Shown: positions 63,194-64,000 of the stretch, one piece after another
Layout: the number at the start of each line of letters is the position of its first letter
Numbering within the stretch: position 1 is the stretch's first letter
Source of the DNA: an uncultured Christensenellaceae bacterium
Lineage (GTDB): Bacteria > Bacillota > Clostridia > Christensenellales > Borkfalkiaceae
Assembly (NCBI GenBank): GCA_910586945.1
Contig: CAJULO010000001.1
Coordinates: forward strand, 176,997-240,996
Direction: 5' to 3'
Length of the DNA: 64,000 nucleotides
Program-made: the position numbers and the translations under genes
The notes under the pieces: model-generated
What the model saw: only the letters and a program-made list of their open reading frames with translations
Database searches by the model: none
Told to the model about the DNA's origin: nothing

Positions 63194-64000
63194 ATGGAAA
63201 AAATTACAGGTAATTTACAGAAAGAATCTATTCAATATATGGAGTTTGCAAAAAATGTTGGAAAAATTGTGTCAATTCAGGGAATCATTCACCGCATTCG
63301 TGAAATGACTGATTTTGCATTTGTAATTTTGCGTACCAGTCGAGATGTTGTACAATGTATTTATTCTCCAAAATTTTCTAATTATCAATTGGATGAAAAA
63401 GTACAAGAAGGTTGTAGTGTAACAGTTACCGGTTTAGTTGTACAAGATCAGACGAGAGAGGGTAGATATGAGTTGCAGATACATAATATTGCGATTTTAT
63501 CGCAACCTGCAGAACCATTACCTCTTGTCATCAATAAAAAACAGATTGACAATATTGCTCTTGATTTATATTTAAATATGCGTTCGGTAGTCCTTAGAAA
63601 TCCTAAGGAAAGAGCGGTTTTTAAACTACAAGAAGGAATTGCTAGAGGATTTCGTGAATATCTCTTAAAGCAAAATTTTACAGAAATTAGAACACCTAAA
63701 ATTGTATTTGCTGGGGCAGAAGGTGGAGCAAATATATTTAAGCTTGATTATTTTGGAAAACAAGTCTTTTTGGCACAGAGTCCACAATTTTATAAACAGA
63801 TGATGATTCCTATCTATGAAAGAGTATTTGAAATTGCACCAGTTTTTAGAGCAGAGCATCATGATACCTCTCGCCATTTAAATGAATATATCAGTATGGA
63901 TTTAGAAATGGGATTTATCAATAGCTTCTATGATATTATGGAAATAGAAACTGGAGCTTTAAAATATATCTTCGAATTATTAAATCATGAATATAAAAAT
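63194..64000 (+). CDS. aspS: Archaeal-type (probably non-discriminating) aspartyl-tRNA synthetase, 5' part
   Basis: 269 residues are visible; the gene runs off the window. The ATG at 63194 has GGGGAA just upstream. An N-terminal OB-fold anticodon domain (IVSIQGIIHRIREMTDFAFVILR-like block) is followed by the class II catalytic start: LQEGIARGFREYLLKQNFTEIRTPKIV, LAQSPQFYKQMM and motif 2 FEIAPVFRAEHHDTSRHLNEY, MDLEMGF. The SRHLNEY and MDLEMGF pattern marks the compact archaeal/AsnRS-like AspRS lacking the bacterial insertion domain. Firmicutes enzymes of this type usually make Asp-tRNA(Asn) for GatCAB (established for AspS2). It follows dfrA with a 10-bp gap. Confidence 0.9.
   Translation, partial: MEKITGNLQKESIQYMEFAKNVGKIVSIQGIIHRIREMTDFAFVILRTSRDVVQCIYSPKFSNYQLDEKVQEGCSVTVTGLVVQDQTREGRYELQIHNIAILSQPAEPLPLVINKKQIDNIALDLYLNMRSVVLRNPKERAVFKLQEGIARGFREYLLKQNFTEIRTPKIVFAGAEGGANIFKLDYFGKQVFLAQSPQFYKQMMIPIYERVFEIAPVFRAEHHDTSRHLNEYISMDLEMGFINSFYDIMEIETGALKYIFELLNHEYKN

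Noticed and set aside
1..64000. tRNA, rRNA, CRISPR arrays, insertion sequences, prophage
   Set aside because: No CCA-ended cloverleaf, rRNA core, regularly spaced repeat array, transposase or integrase was seen anywhere in the window.

Overview
The window is a gene-dense, AT-rich stretch (GC about one third by eye) of a low-GC Gram-positive chromosome. Marker runs typical of Clostridia-like Bacillota are present: hprK, murB, PHP, whiA, dnaE, pfkA; ylxM, ffh, rpsP, rimM, trmD, rbgA, rnhB, yraN; rpmE, prmC, prfA; pgk, tpiA. A class I lysyl-tRNA synthetase and an archaeal-type aspartyl-tRNA synthetase, plus InlB-repeat/coiled-coil proteins, suggest an uncultured host-associated clostridial lineage. 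That placement is inference. I found no rRNA, tRNA, CRISPR, phage or IS element. Most transcription units start at clear sigma-A type promoters with 16-17 bp spacers, and many end in strong hairpin/T-tract terminators.

Layout. 1-8.2 kb: end of a PLP lyase, an MgtE Mg2+ transporter with a doubled N domain, a membrane-anchored unknown, a two-gene coiled-coil locus (one partner membrane-tethered with an InlB-type repeat), a 57-residue unlisted small protein and an ArsR regulator. 8.2-20.2 kb: uvrC, HAD, hprK, a membrane-anchored solute-binding-like protein, murB, PHP, whiA, dnaE, pfkA; rapZ and yvcK are missing from this otherwise conserved order. 20.3-26.9 kb: a heterodimeric ABC exporter, a 44-residue small protein, pgk (with about 40 extra residues) and tpiA, an isochorismatase-fold hydrolase. 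27-29.6 kb (minus): cardiolipin synthase and an MDR dehydrogenase that has lost its catalytic zinc ligands. 29.7-36.4 kb: rpmE, a DUF1385-PrmC fusion, prfA, an aspartate aminotransferase, a degenerate threonine synthase lacking the PLP lysine, a GNAT. 36.5-39.4 kb (minus): asd-dapA-dapB behind a structured leader with an intrinsic terminator. 39.8-48.3 kb: membrane protein, a methyltransferase pseudogene, hslO, TPR and helical-repeat proteins, mnmA, class I LysRS fused to a Trbp111-type tRNA-binding domain. 48.4-56 kb: ylxM-ffh-rpsP-rimM-trmD-rbgA-rnhB-yraN (khpA and rplS absent) and tex. 56.3-60.2 kb: a YgbA_NO protein with two ABC exporter half-subunits. 60.3-64 kb: a NERD protein, a likely 6S RNA, thyA-dfrA and the start of an archaeal-type aspS.

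Functionally the window joins lower glycolysis and its HPr kinase regulator, cell-wall precursor supply (murB; asd-dapA-dapB for diaminopimelate), translation and protein export, and a probable nitrosative/thiol-stress operon. The most unusual items are the coiled-coil locus, the DUF1385-PrmC fusion, the LysRS-Trbp111 fusion, the pseudo-threonine synthase, the asd leader RNA, and a terminator whose right arm is also the -35 element of a leaderless-looking ylxM-ffh promoter.
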